Source: Paraspadella gotoi (taxonomy: Eukaryota > Chaetognatha). Taken from it: a DNA stretch of 64,000 nucleotides. Below, one piece after another: positions 1-10,710 of the stretch. The notes beneath the pieces are model-generated. The model ran no database searches and was not told where the DNA came from. It saw only the letters and a program-made list of their open reading frames with translations. Where the stretch lies: contig CM119267.1 of assembly GCA_051294375.1 (NCBI GenBank), forward strand, positions 11,417,332 to 11,481,331. Direction: 5' to 3'. The position numbers and the translations under genes were made by a program. Numbering within the stretch: position 1 is the stretch's first letter; every line of letters begins with the position of its first letter.

Positions 1-206
1 CATCAGCCGAGTGTTATTCATTGACCTGCCTCGACGGTTTCTTTCTTCGTTAAAAGGCTCGCGAACCAAGCAGAACCGTTTACACTGGTCTTCGAGAGAA
101 AAACTTCAAAACGTTAATTAACAATAATTGCGTTAAGGTTGGGGCTGGTTCAGAAAGAAAGAAAGAAAGAAAGAAGAAAGAAACAAAAGAAAGAAGAGAG
201 GAGAGG

Positions 207-267
<61 letters not shown>

Positions 268-714
268 AAGACGACCTTTTTTTCGACGCCGTCAAATCCT
301 TTTTAAAAGTCTTCATTTTCATTGTTCGCGGTGGTCGCCGAGTCGGAAAGCTGGGTTTTGAAGGGGATTTAGGTCGCGTCCCCTGCCTGCGTCGCCTTGA
401 CCAAGGATTTTGGTTGCGAAACGGCCGAAAGAATTCGCACACGCTATTAATACTCGTAATCTTTAATAACCCGGCGATGACCAGTGTGTAAATTGAAAAA
501 AATCGCTTTGAAAAGTTTTCAAAAACTGTTGTTGATCTGGCAATTTTAATAACTGTTTGAAGCTTCTGGCTTCTATGCGTAGCAACGTAGTACTTCTTTG
601 AACGGCATGATCGATCTAGTATTAAACAATATTTATGTATAGTAATCGTATGAAAAGTTTGCAGCAAATGTTTACATCGGAATAAAATGAGTCAAAAAGC
701 CCCAAATGTTTTGT
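1..714. other. intergenic with (GA)n microsatellite
   Basis: The stretch holds AAAG-type repeats at about 157-200 and a (GA)n array at about 211-268. Nothing here reads convincingly as protein or RNA on either strand. Confidence 0.5.
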
Positions 715-837
715 TTATCTTCGCCCAGCTGCCGAAAGTGGAGCTGCTTCCGCGTTCGAGATTTCTTCGTGGATCTTCATGACACCGGCGACGGTCCGTC
801 CGTCCTCGTGCTCAATCGATACTTCACGGCGTTTTCG
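715..837 (-). CDS. possible terminal coding exon of a minus-strand gene, unknown product
   Basis: Read on the minus strand, a frame of 40 codons plus TAA opens directly after a TAG that could serve as a splice acceptor (838-840). The peptide begins RKRREVSIEHEDGRTVAGVM and ends in SAAGRR. Its codons are GC-rich and CpG-rich, like the confident exons elsewhere and unlike the AT-rich surroundings, which is the main reason to list it. I do not recognise the family. The pyrimidine tract before the acceptor is poor and no upstream exon was identified, so it may be chance. Confidence 0.25.
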   Translation of the reverse strand, partial: RKRREVSIEHEDGRTVAGVMKIHEEISNAEAAPLSAAGRR

Positions 838-929
838 CTATCATGACGGTCAAACGACTCTTGGCCTGGTCCAGCCAATTAAGTCGGGCAATTAGTTTTC
901 TTTCAAAGGTGAATACGTTTGTTTTTTTT

Positions 930-1275
930 TTAAGTGCGCCGCGAGTACTCGCGGAGCAAACTGCGGTTCGGTCTGTCGGTCGGTATGTCTGTCAGTCGGG
1001 TCTGTCCCACTTACGTTAAAAATGCTTATAATTCTATAGTTTGGTTTCTCAATTTGTTATGACAGAAAAAAGCTCCTAAATTATAAGAATAAAAAAGACG
1101 AAATTTTGATGTCATAAATACACACAGGCAAAAAAAAAAATATTTTTAATCATATCAATGTGATCAAGACAAATTATATTGTAAGAATAAAGTCAACTGC
1201 GGCGCAACACAATTGGAAATTACCGTTCTTGTTTGTTATTTTTTTTTTTTTGCCCAAGAAATAAAACCAAATTGA
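930..1275. repeat. dispersed repeat family R2, copy 1
   Basis: This stretch shares a diverged block with 18160-18485. Both contain a GGTCGGTATGT segment, then GTCTGTCCCACTTACGTTAAAAAT in the same order, then TTTGTTA-GACAGAAAAAA, a GCGYAACA segment and an A/T-rich end. Two diverged copies 17 kb apart on the same strand suggest an old non-autonomous mobile element. No coding capacity or clear terminal repeats were found. Confidence 0.55.
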
Positions 1276-1423
1276 ATTTATGAGGCTTTTGACGGACATT
1301 GATTGATTTAAATTGAATCTCTCCATTAAATTTTTTACTGAGAATAAATTTGCTCTGGTCTCAAGTCGGCGAGTAAGAACGTAGCATTTTTAAATAAAAA
1401 AGTAAACACGTAGTTGAGTAAAT

Positions 1424-1704
1424 TAGAAAGTCTTAAAGCTTACTTTCCTCGCCATAACCACCCACTACAACAATACGCCCCTTACTCTCTCTAAAGCCAA
1501 AAACCAGCGAAAGCGGAGCGACGTCACCAGCGAGCTCAAATCCTCTCGGCCTCCTCCTCCCTTCTTCCTCCTCCTCGTCCTCGCCGTCATCTCGGCCAAT
1601 GTGGAGACGACCGTCGACGCGGATGTGCGACCTCGATCAGTGTGGTTAGCTTCGCCACCTTCAGCCTCTCCGCCACGACGTCTCCGTCACCATCGTCCTC
1701 CGAG
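1424..1704 (+). other. open stretch with hydrophobic segment, possible upstream GPCR exon
   Basis: A frame stays open from 1424 and ends near a possible donor (GAG|GTGAGA, 1704/1705). It contains a hydrophobic run PPPFFLLLVLAVISAN that could be a fifth membrane helix of the GPCR whose sixth and seventh helices follow at 2645-3468. The phase at the donor in this frame is 2, while the next recognised exon needs phase 1, so the join fails unless there is a sequence error or another donor. All three plus-strand frames are fairly open here. Treat this as a weak hint only. Confidence 0.2.
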
Positions 1705-2644
1705 GTGAGAAATTTTTTGTTTTTGTTGCGTCGAATCGGTTGGGTTTGTTTTTGTGTTTGTTTTTGTGTTTTTGTGTTTTTGTGTTTGTTTTTGTTGCGT
1801 CGAATCGGTTGGGAATATCGAACTTCTCTCTGGGAAATACTACAGGGAGGTATAGCTTTTTTGAGACTAACTTCAAGTGCTTACAGCATAAAAAAGGTTA
1901 ATGATCGGAGAAAAAAAAAGATTATATTTGGAAACTAGTCTAATTTTTCTTTTCGTTCGATATCGAAAATGTCTGGAAAATCCAACAGCAACTCGTGTCA
2001 TTGATGCTTTTCGCATTTTTGGGGAAGATTTTGGCGAAAATCAAGACAAATTATTGTATGTAGTCAAATCTGTTTTTAATATCGCGAGCCATGGCTACTA
2101 GAATTTGACCAATTTAACACTGCAAAAAAATATAACAGAGTTAAAAATATTTGACAACGTTATTTAATATCAAACGTGGTAAAAAACATTTATATTCAGT
2201 TAAGAACTAAATTATTTAAATTTGTTCCATTGTCCTCGAATTAGAACTCGAAAATCGAACCGGAAGAAAACGGAGCAAGAAAAAAAAATAATTTCGGTTG
2301 CCCAAGGTTACGCGTTTGCCCGGAAGTGGGCGTGTCAAGAGAAACGAGGGGAAAAAAAATTTCATCTTCGTCTGACAATTTTATGACAGAAATAAACTTC
2401 TGGCGCAGAAGAAAGGAAGAGTCGAACAATAAAAAGTGGGCGAGACGTAGAGATAATACGGAAAGGCTAAAAATTGTGCGCGCGAGAGAGTTTCTCTTTT
2501 GAAGAGACGCGATAATTAACGGATAAACCGATAACGAAAATTGGGGAAAAAAACCTTCGTTTCTCACCTCGGCTCATTAAATGAAAATTCATGGTTGTTA
2601 ATCTTAGATGCCACTCTGTAACTCTCCGTCGCTTATCCTTCCAG

Positions 2645-3468
2645 GCGTTCTCATGTATCGGCGACGCCTGTCTCAAGTCTCCACGCGATCGGGCGCCGAG
2701 ATGGAGCTTCTCGTCCTACTCATCGCCGTTTCCTTCGCCGTTCTCCACGCCCCCTTTTTCGTGCTGTTCGGAGAGGCGCTCTCGGTTCCGCACGATCCCA
2801 TCACAGGTGAGGCTGCGCCAAAATGGTCGCTGAGGGAATTTTGGGAAAATGATCGACTTTCGTTGATTTGGTTGATTGATTGATTGATTGCTAAAGTTAT
2901 ATTTATTTTTTAGTTGAAACTTTTCGGACGCATGTAGGTAGGACCAACCAAATTAAATAAAATTTAATCAAAATTACCTCTAACTCAGTGGATTAATTAA
3001 AAAAAGAAGAAAAAAAACAATCATAAACGAAATAATTGCCACAAAAATCTTTTAAATTACAATTAAAGGTTAATAACGTGGGATTTGTTAAATTTAATAG
3101 TCAAGATATATATTAATAGTGAAAAGCCGAGTTTTTCAAATATTAAAATTTTAAAATCTCCAGGCATCAACCCCATAACGGGCAACGTCCACGACATCTG
3201 CTTCTCCGTCAACTCCGCCGTCAACTTCTTCCTCTTCGTCGCCGCCAACTCTTCCTTCAAGCGCACCTTCGTCGGTCTCCTCCGCGGATACTCGGCCGAG
3301 GACTTCCCCGCCGACTTCATGAACTCGGTGACGCCGAACCGGAAGGAGGAGGCGTGGCAGCAGGACAAGCACCTCATCGATCTAGTTGGAAAGAGGAGGA
3401 CGGGGGAGACGAGCCTGGGGAACGGATCGATCGAAGGGGAGGAAGAGAGGGTGGACGACTTGAAATGA
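2645..3468 (+). CDS. rhodopsin-family GPCR, C-terminal exons (TM6, TM7, tail); partial
   Basis: Two exons, 2645-2806 and 3164-3468, join in phase 1 (donor ACAG|GTGAGG, acceptor TCTCCAG|GC). The first encodes the end of the third intracellular loop (YRRRLSQ) and a sixth membrane helix with the family's proline (LLIAVSFAVLHAPFFVLF). The second encodes TM7 with NSAVNFFLF in place of NPxxY, an amphipathic helix 8 (SSFKRTFVGLLR) and a charged, Glu/Gly-rich tail of about 65 residues ending at TGA 3466-3468. The pattern of an acidic residue before TM6 and NSxVNFxxF in TM7 resembles FMRFamide/neuropeptide-type class A receptors, so a plasma-membrane peptide receptor coupled to G proteins is likely. 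TM1-5 are not recognisable upstream: they may lie outside the window, or in poorly resolved sequence before 2600. The 5' edge could instead use an acceptor at 2607. Confidence 0.65.
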
Positions 3469-4200
3469 GGTCTACGTGATTACCGAGGGAGGGATTCTTC
3501 TGTTGTTTCTTATTTATCGATGCTATTTTGTTTATTTTTTTAGATTCTCTGCTTTACATTATGTTTTATTTCCTATTTCGTACGATATCAAATCGACTTG
3601 ATAATTATCATTTGATTTTCTTGGGTATAAAAGAATGTTCAGTCAAGAATCAGTCATTGAAGAATAGAAAACGCTAACGAGTTGCGTCTAGTATTGTTAA
3701 ATCGTGATTGTCACTCGAGTACCAAAACCAAAAGGCTGCAAATTTGCCTCTATTTCTTTCGTCGGACCTTTCTTCTATTCCTTGCAAGAGTTTTTGCTTT
3801 TTAACGAAAAGTTGATTTTTGCCTAACAGCTCACACAACAAACAGAAAGGATTTTTACAAGATGGTTTTTATCCATATTTCAATGACCACGCTTTTGATT
3901 CTAAAACAAAACGAAAATAGAAAATATTTTTGTTCTTCACATTTAAGTCGTAGGCAGTCCGATCAATGGGAAACTTGAATGCTTATCAAAAGCCACAATT
4001 CCTTTGCCCGATCACGACGGCGACCCCTCTGCCCGAAACGAAACCCGTCGCTCACGCCCGAGTAGAGTGGCCCTCAGCCCGAAGAAGGGCGCCGCCTTCT
4101 TCTCTGCCCGACCAGGGCGCCGTTTGTCTGATTGCGAATTTCTTCGAGCGGCGGATTCGGATTTAATATCGTTCCTCATAAATTCATCACCTAGACGACG
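3469..4200. other. intergenic, nothing recognised
   Basis: This is AT-rich sequence after the GPCR stop, with a GC-richer patch at about 4010-4120. Open frames there lack motifs and run into the adjacent (CT)n array. Confidence 0.4.
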
Positions 4201-4203
4201 AGC

Positions 4204-4208
<5 letters not shown>

Positions 4209-4297
<89 letters not shown>

Positions 4298-4465
4298 CTT
4301 CTGACAGCGGTTGCTACGTTCACGAGCGAAGCAACGCAGTTTCCGGCGAAGAAAAAAAAAGTGGAAGGGATTTAAGGTCAAGACTGAAGCGAAGCGTGAG
4401 AGAAAGGTTGAGACAGAACAAGGGAGACGAAGGGAGAGAGAGAAGGAGAGAGAGAGAGAGAGAGA

Positions 4466-4545
<80 letters not shown>
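4209..4545. repeat. (CT)n array facing a (GA)n array
   Basis: Near-perfect (CT)n at about 4209-4292 is followed by about 150 bases of unique sequence and then (GA)n at about 4436-4545. The two arrays are reverse complements and could form a large hairpin. The long Ser-Leu and Arg-Glu frames across them are low-complexity translation. Confidence 0.9.
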
Positions 4546-4549
<4 letters not shown>

Positions 4550-4821
4550 AGCGACGAAAATCAGAATGGATGGGCGCAATATAACGCTCAAGAGATACAG
4601 GAAGGGAGATAGAGGGAGTAAGAGAAATATAGAAAGAAAGAGAGAGAGAGCGAGAGCGTGTGTCGAAACAGCTTTACCTTTTTTTTTTCTTGTTTTGACA
4701 TTCTGAATTTGTCAAGAGAGAGACTCGTGTTAGGAACTCGGAATAACTCGTTCACTCGGCTCAAATCTCTGGCGCCATTGATATTTTTTTGTTTAACCTG
4801 TCTGTTTCGGAGTCTCGTACA

Positions 4822-4869
4822 ATGTATGTATGTATATATGTATGTATGTATGTATGCATGCATGTATGT
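4822..4869. repeat. (ATGT)n microsatellite
   Basis: ATGT/ATGC tetranucleotides run for about 48 bases. Confidence 0.85.
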
Positions 4870-5059
4870 TCCTACTACTTTGTTCCGTATTCTTTTTTTC
4901 ATCTTGAAAATCATTCTTCCGTCGCATCAGTCGAACCCAGCTTGAGCTGCGGCGTTGACCAAATCATCATTTAACCTAATGACAACTGAATGCCTCCTTA
5001 CGAAAGTTTTAAGTGAGGTGATTCGTGATTAACTTTACGAAGAAAATGGTGTAATGATT

Positions 5060-5180
5060 AAACGTTATATGAGATATCTCAGATATGAGACATGAGATCT
5101 CAATTAAATGAGATCTCATGAGATGACATGACATGACATGACATAAATGAGATGACATGAGATCTAAATTAAATGAATTT
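5060..5180. repeat. ATGAGAT/ATGAC short tandem repeats
   Basis: Imperfect repeats of ATGAGATCTC and ATGAC units, with GGCCTTAT repeats just downstream at about 5222-5243. Confidence 0.7.
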
Positions 5181-5278
5181 TATTCAATCTAATTTTAGAC
5201 GGGGTTCCAAAATATGACCCTATGGCCTTATGGCCTTATGGCCTCGAAGGGGGAACACACCATCCCAAGCGTTGTGTT

Positions 5279-5440
5279 CTATTCACAGTCGTAACGACTT
5301 CCCTCTGCGTTGGCAAAGCGAGACCATCTTAGGGTAAACTCCCCAGTAACAGGAGGCGTCACTGAGGGTCGGAAGCCCCCAAAACCAACAGTGAGAAGCC
5401 CCATCCCAATGGGCATCACAAGCAACCCGGCTGTTGCCAT
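5279..5440 (-). CDS. small open frame of 53 residues, unknown
   Basis: On the minus strand an ATG at 5440 opens a 53-codon frame ending in TAG. The peptide starts MATAGLLVMPIGMGLL and has a Gly-rich hydrophobic first half followed by a polar tail ending SRYDCE. The block at 5220-5520 is markedly less AT-rich than its surroundings. It could be a small membrane protein, an exon or part of an old mobile element. No family was recognised. Confidence 0.2.
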   Translation of the reverse strand: MATAGLLVMPIGMGLLTVGFGGFRPSVTPPVTGEFTLRWSRFANAEGSRYDCE

Positions 5441-6264
5441 TACGTTTTTTTCTGCGATTGCACTTCAGGTTTCGCCGTGAAGTCGTCATTGCCTCGGCGG
5501 CGATACAATGACGACCCCGCGTCCGACGATATATCTCAGAGTTCCGAGTTTCTGGAGAAAAACAAACATAAGCCTCGAGGGCGTGAGAAGTTTTCGGTCG
5601 AGTGAGTTCGAGGGTAAGGGCGAGTTCATTCTTACGAATTATGTGAGGTGAGTTGGAGTTGAGACCTTGAGAAATAGATGAATTTACGCATTGATTCTTT
5701 TCATTGTAGATTAATAGGGATTAACTGGACGCAAGTAATACGTTACTTAGTGGATGAGAAAGAAGTGCGAGAGATAGAGTAGTATTGAAGAATCGGGCTT
5801 GGGAAAGGAGTGAGAGAGAAAAATAGAGAACGCAGAGAAAACCAGGGAAGAGAGAAAAAAAAAGAGAGAATTCGAGCAGGAGTTTCATGTCCTTATATGG
5901 CAAAAAACAGAGAAAAATTGGAAATTGGCTTATAATTATATTGTCCGTGAAACACTCAACTTTCGATTTATTTTTTATCACGTACGATAAATCCACATAA
6001 TATTTATTTAATTATGACAAAATACAGAATTAACCGTTTGTGTTCTGTAAAAAGCTACACTTATATCTTTTTAACTTTAAAAAACTGAGAAATAAATTGA
6101 TTTTGAAATTATTATTTCTAATTCTAACTCTAATTCTGCCAATTTCTTTTTTAGTTGGATCTGCGTATCGCTGATTCTGACGGTCCCACCCCAAAATCTT
6201 GTCGGTAAATCTATTTAATCATATCAGAACATCGAATTATGATAAATTATGCAAAAAAATGTTG

Positions 6265-6320
6265 TCCGTCCGTCCGTCTGTCTGTCTGTCCGTCCGTCCG
6301 TCGGTCCGTCCGTCCGTTCC
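6265..6320. repeat. (GTCC/GTCT)n microsatellite
   Basis: GTCC and GTCT tetranucleotides run directly into the tandem duplication that starts at about 6325. Confidence 0.8.
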
Positions 6321-6324
6321 CCAA

Positions 6325-6645
6325 AATTACTCGTGATTGGATGGATGGATTGGAATAAAATTTTGTGTGGGGGTAGTAAAGTGTATGATTAAGATGGATA
6401 TAAAGTTTCAATGGAATCGTGCAAGTGGAATGTGTTAAAATTGCAAAAACAAAAGTGACATTCACTTTTTTATACTTATAATTACTCATAATTATTCTAT
6501 TTATTCAGAATTGCATAGATGAATTGAGACAAAATTTTGTGTGTGGGTAGAAAAGTGTGTAATGAAGCTTGCTATAAAGGAATGAAATCGTGCTAGTGAA
6601 AATGAGTTTTAATGAAAAAAACAAAAGTCACATTTACTTGAATTT
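6325..6645. repeat. diverged tandem duplication of about 155 bp
   Basis: Two successive blocks (about 6325-6482 and 6487-6645) share the same order of words: GATGGATTG or GATGAATTG, AAAATTTTGTGTG, GGGTAG-AAAGTGT, ATAAAG, GGAATCGTGC or GAAATCGTGC, and AACAAAAGTSACATT. They look like an old tandem duplication or two adjacent copies of one repeat. Confidence 0.6.
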
Positions 6646-6652
6646 TATTAAA

Positions 6653-6692
<40 letters not shown>

Positions 6693-6837
6693 CTTTCTCA
6701 TAGATAAAATCATTAATTAACTAATTGTTAAGTTAATTGACTGATTGATTTATATATTTTTTAATGGTTTATTAAGAGATCTGTGATGATTTATAATCTA
6801 ATGATCTGTTATAAAAAAATTATGAAAAAATTAATTA

Positions 6838-7075
6838 AGTTAACCAAATTATCAAAGTTGACAAAATTACGACAGTTGACCCAATTATGCCAGTTGACCG
6901 AATTATGCCAGTTTGACAAAATTATGCCAGTTGACCAAATTATACCAATTGACCAAATTATGGCAGTTGACCAAATTATGTCAGTTCACCAAATTATTCC
7001 AGTTGACCAAATCATGCAAATTGGCTAAATTATGCCAGTTGACCAAATTAGGCAAGTTGACCAAATTCTGCGAGT
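6838..7075. repeat. 18-bp minisatellite, about 13 diverged units
   Basis: Units of the form CCAAATTATGCCAGTTGA repeat with scattered substitutions. The period of 18 keeps every frame in register, so plus-strand frames read as six-residue repeats (for example KLCQLT). No start context, splice sites or GC-rich codons support real coding. Confidence 0.85.
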
Positions 7076-7106
7076 TTTATTTATTAAGAAGTCTGTTATG
7101 ATTTGT

Positions 7107-7140
7107 CATGAAATTTGTACAACCAATATAAAAATTATCC
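7107..7140. repeat. fragment of repeat family R1 (GTACAACCAATA end)
   Basis: ATGAAATTTGTACAACCAATATAAAAATTATCC matches one end of the R1 family seen in fuller form at 18900-19170 and 33061-33250. Confidence 0.55.
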
Positions 7141-7659
7141 ATGTTATGTTATAATTTGTTATAATCTGTCAAGATCACAAATTTAAAGTCAGAAAGAATT
7201 ATTGTGATTTATCATCGGATTAGCAGATTACCACTTAATTATCGCAGGCAGTTCCGACATTGTTTGCTCAATCTTGTTTTTTATCGTCTAGGCTCGGACA
7301 TCCGGGCTTTCGAAATGAGTTGGTTTTTATAAGATCTTCTATCAAGAGTCATATCGGCGAACGTCAGAAAGTCCTGCGGGTATAATATGTCTTTGTCTTC
7401 GTGACTTTTTTTTTTCTCTTTCTCGTCGATGTCGCGTGATACATAATTAAACCGGCGCGGTGACATAAATTCACGTGACCGCTCCAAATCTGATGCAATA
7501 ACTAGAGAGTCTCGATGCGGTTCAAAACTCCTTTTAAAAGCGAATCGCAAAGAAAAATTAAAACTGCGCATTTTAAAGAAACATTATCAGTTTTAATAAT
7601 CGATCGACAGGCTAGAGCCAGAAATTCCCGCTGTCCGTCATTAATTGTTGACATTCGAA

Positions 7660-9700
7660 ATGGCGTCTTCGATGATCGAGGAGGCCGAATCCGTTGTCGA
7701 AGCCCTCGACGCCGGAAATGACGACGCGGCGAGCGACGACGCCGCAAACGATTCCATCCCCAACGACGACGCGTCCGCCGAAAATTCTCGACCGGCTTCG
7801 TCGTCTTCGTCGTCGCCGTCGGCTTCTTTGTCGTCGCTGGAAAAATCGACGACATTAAACTTTAAACGAATGTTGTCGAAGCTGAATAAATACTTTAGAG
7901 AAGTACCGTCGCGTTCACGCCGCAGATGGAAATCGCTCCGCGACAAAAACGACGCCCATAACCGTGTTGGCGGAGGTGATGGAAGTCGTGATGGCGAGAA
8001 TGGCGGCGGCGGTGATGAAGGCGGGACCGACGAGGGCTGCGTCAATGTCCTTAGAGACGATCCAAATTCAAACCCAGACCCCGCAATCAACACCGGAGAT
8101 AAGTCTTCCCCGGTCTTGAATGCCGAACCACACTGGCCGTCCGACATCGACGAGCGCACATCCTCCATGGACTATACAGATTCACTCTGCTACCGTCTCT
8201 TCTTGGCCGTGGAGGATGGAACCGAATCGGAGCCTTGCAGGTCTCTCAGAGTCACGCACCTCGTCGACGCCGGCCGCCCGACCGACAACGCCAACGAAAA
8301 TGGAGAAAACTCCGATGACACGTGGAAACGTCTCGCACGCGTTGATAAAGTCCCCATTAGTTACGTTCCACGGCGTCAGACGGGCGCATTCGAGCCCGTC
8401 GTCAGTGACGACGTTCAACTCACGACGTTTGAGATTCACTTTATATTCGACTCCAAGGTACAGTTAGAGCAATTTTAAAATATTTATTATTATACATTAT
8501 CACTTCATTATATTATTTGTTATTTCAATCAAAATTTTAAGAAAATACTTTCGTATTACGAAAAATTGCAAGGCTACTTGTTTTACTACAATGTACCAAT
8601 GGTACTGTCGATTAATAAAACCTTACTACGCCTAGACCAGATAAAAAAAATATTATCAAGAACAAGATACTTAAATTTTAAAAATTTACCTAGATGAAGG
8701 TCAGTAAAAAACAACCACATTTTTAGTTAGAGAGTATTAATTTTCGATTAAATTATTCACTTATATTTTTCGTTGTGTCGGGATATTTAGTGAAAAAGAT
8801 TCGAAGTAAATTTGACTTATTTCAAGTCGTTTTCACTTATATTCTTGATGCGATAATCCTTTCTTTTTCGTTGTTATTTATTATTAGAGAAAAAATAAAA
8901 ATACAAATACAAATACAAATACAAATTCCAAAACACTTTGCTTTCTCACTTATGAAAATTTGCAAATTACTTGTTTCACTATTTTCTATTTTTCTATTTT
9001 AATATTTTAATATTTTTATGAAGGATTTAGTATTTAATCTATATTATTTAATCAAACATATATTGCTTTCTTTTTTAAAAATGTTTTATTTATCTAATAA
9101 TTCAATTTGGGAAGGGGAAGTCAGTGTTGTCTTCTGGAAATTCTTTATAATTTTTTAAAATTGATTTAATAACAATTTGTTGAATAAAGAGCTATTACCT
9201 ATTACCTATTATTAGAAAGAGACAGAGAGAAACAGATGTCAGGAATCACGTACAGAAAGTCAGACAGACAACCATGCAGCAGATAGCGTGAGACCGATCG
9301 CAACACAACTGTTTTCCCTTAAGTTATTATTAACATTGAAGTTTTAAACTTGATCCCAACCTCGCAGGTCTTCGTAACCTTTCTCGACCATGCTGGACGA
9401 CACCGCGCCTTAACAGTCGAACTCTCAAAAGGTCGGTATCGCTTGGGCGCCGTCGAGCTGCCCGCCGACTCCTCCGCTCACGGCCCCAACGACTCCAGGC
9501 GGCTCTTCTTCGCCCATGCGCTCGAGGGCGGTTCCACCACCGCCTGGGCCTTCGAGAGCGTGGAGTGGCCCAAGCATTACCTGGCCGTCGTCGCGGGAGT
9601 CAGGAACCCGAATCGGGAGGTCGTCGGGTTGAAGAGGATGAATCGTCTCGAGGACGTCTTCACAAATGGGAAGATGAGATTCTCGTTGTTTGCTACATGA
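7660..9700 (+). CDS. interleukin-1-like beta-trefoil protein
   Basis: Two exons, 7660-8457 and 9368-9700, join in phase 0 (AAG|GTACAG and CGCAG|GTC), giving 376 residues. The start at 7660 is the first ATG in frame. There is no signal peptide. Residues 1-60 are acidic and Ser-rich, residues 68-95 hold a basic patch (VPSRSRRRWKSLRDK), and 103-125 are Gly/Asp-rich. The last 110 residues, all from exon 2, resemble the C-terminal half of an IL-1 fold: a YRLGAVEL strand, RRLFFAHA, then FESVEWPKHYLAV at 328-340. The last matches the IL-1 family signature F-x-S-[ASLV]-x2-P-x2-[FYLIV]-[LI]-[SCA] except for V where T is usual, and the protein ends soon after RFSLF, as IL-1 proteins do. Absence of a secretion signal and a long acidic propiece also fit pro-IL-1. 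IL-1 proteins are secreted cytokines acting through Ig-domain receptors; that role here is inferred. Another beta-trefoil family such as FGF remains possible, but the FGF signature is not seen. Confidence 0.68.
8458..9367 (+). other. intron of the IL-1-like gene
   Basis: This is a 910-base AT-rich intron with GT-AG ends. A TTACTACGCCTA word at about 8612 resembles the terminal repeat of the hAT-like MITE described at 31754-32352. No coding is seen inside. Confidence 0.6.
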
Positions 9701-10710
9701 GGTGGAAGAGGAAAAGGAGGAGAGCGAGAAAACAAACATGCTGGCGTTGTTTTTTGTAGAGGTGATTACTGATTAGTGATCACTGATCACTGATCTGTAG
9801 CGTTCCTTTATTCAATGTAGATTGTATATATATTAAATTTAGTTATAATTTACATCCGGGACTTAGTGGCACAAATCATTTCTCATTGCGCAAAGATACT
9901 TTACTGTAGAATAAATGGCCGCTTTCTGCTTTCTGTTTTCTTTGAAATATTTAAAATCGCACTTTAAATTCACATTCATGCAGGTTAATTTAACTTGTTT
10001 TTTATTGAAATAAATTTATCGTGACTAAGGTGACCTCGACTTTCTTATACGATTTTTAAAGTGATGAGAGTTACAAAAAAGTCTGACCGAGAAATCAAGA
10101 TAACATTTTAATGAATAAAAATGTTATGATAAAAGAAAAATATATGTATTTTACCTTTTGCTCCGATGAGTAACGATCGCTAATGAGCTAGATCTTTGTT
10201 GTGGACCCGAACGTATTTTTTAAGAAATTAATTTTGCCTTTGAGTTCAGAACGCAAAAGTTCAAAATCGGTTACTTGATTGGCTTGTCTTCAATACGGTG
10301 TTGACAAGAACTGCGTAATAACAATTATCATTGGTTTTTTTCGTTGGCTTGTATTTTGTTAATTTTTGTGATACAATAAAAACTACAACAGGTTTGAACA
10401 TGTTCGCTTAAAAGTACGAAAATTTGGAAAGAAAAAAGAAGAAAAAAGCAAAATGGCTTTGTTAACGGAAAAGCCTTGCGAGCCCCCTAAGGGGTCGATG
10501 GATGTTTTCTTCACGACATACTCTAACCTACTGGTAATGGCTTTATCGTCGTCGCCAACATCGTCGTCGTCGTTGTCGTCGTCGTCGTGGTCGTCGTCGA
10601 ATTCTTCGAAAATTTTTTATTTGTTTTTAATTGAACCACAAAAAGCGGACGTAGTGATGTTCATTACATCTCCGTTGGTTGCCTTTAATCGAAAGAAAAA
10701 TTCACTCGCA
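9701..10710. other. spacer between the IL-1-like and Ig genes
   Basis: About 1 kb of AT-rich sequence contains a palindrome-like GATTAGTGATCACTGATCACTGATC at about 9769-9796. An open frame in phase with the Ig gene runs upstream to an ATG at 10453 with a good context (CAAAATGG), so the Ig transcript may begin here. Confidence 0.4.
9910..9915 (+). promoter_or_regulatory. candidate polyadenylation signal (AATAAA)
   Basis: AATAAA lies 210 bases after the stop codon of the IL-1-like gene. It is a plausible 3' end signal but not proven. Confidence 0.4.

Noticed and set aside
6838-7075. CRISPR array
   Set aside because: Units are contiguous 18-mers without spacers, and the genome is eukaryotic.
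10453-10710. N-terminal extension of the Ig protein from the ATG at 10453
   Set aside because: It would bury the signal peptide 86 residues inside; the ATG at 10711 gives a normal secretory start. Kept only as an alternative.
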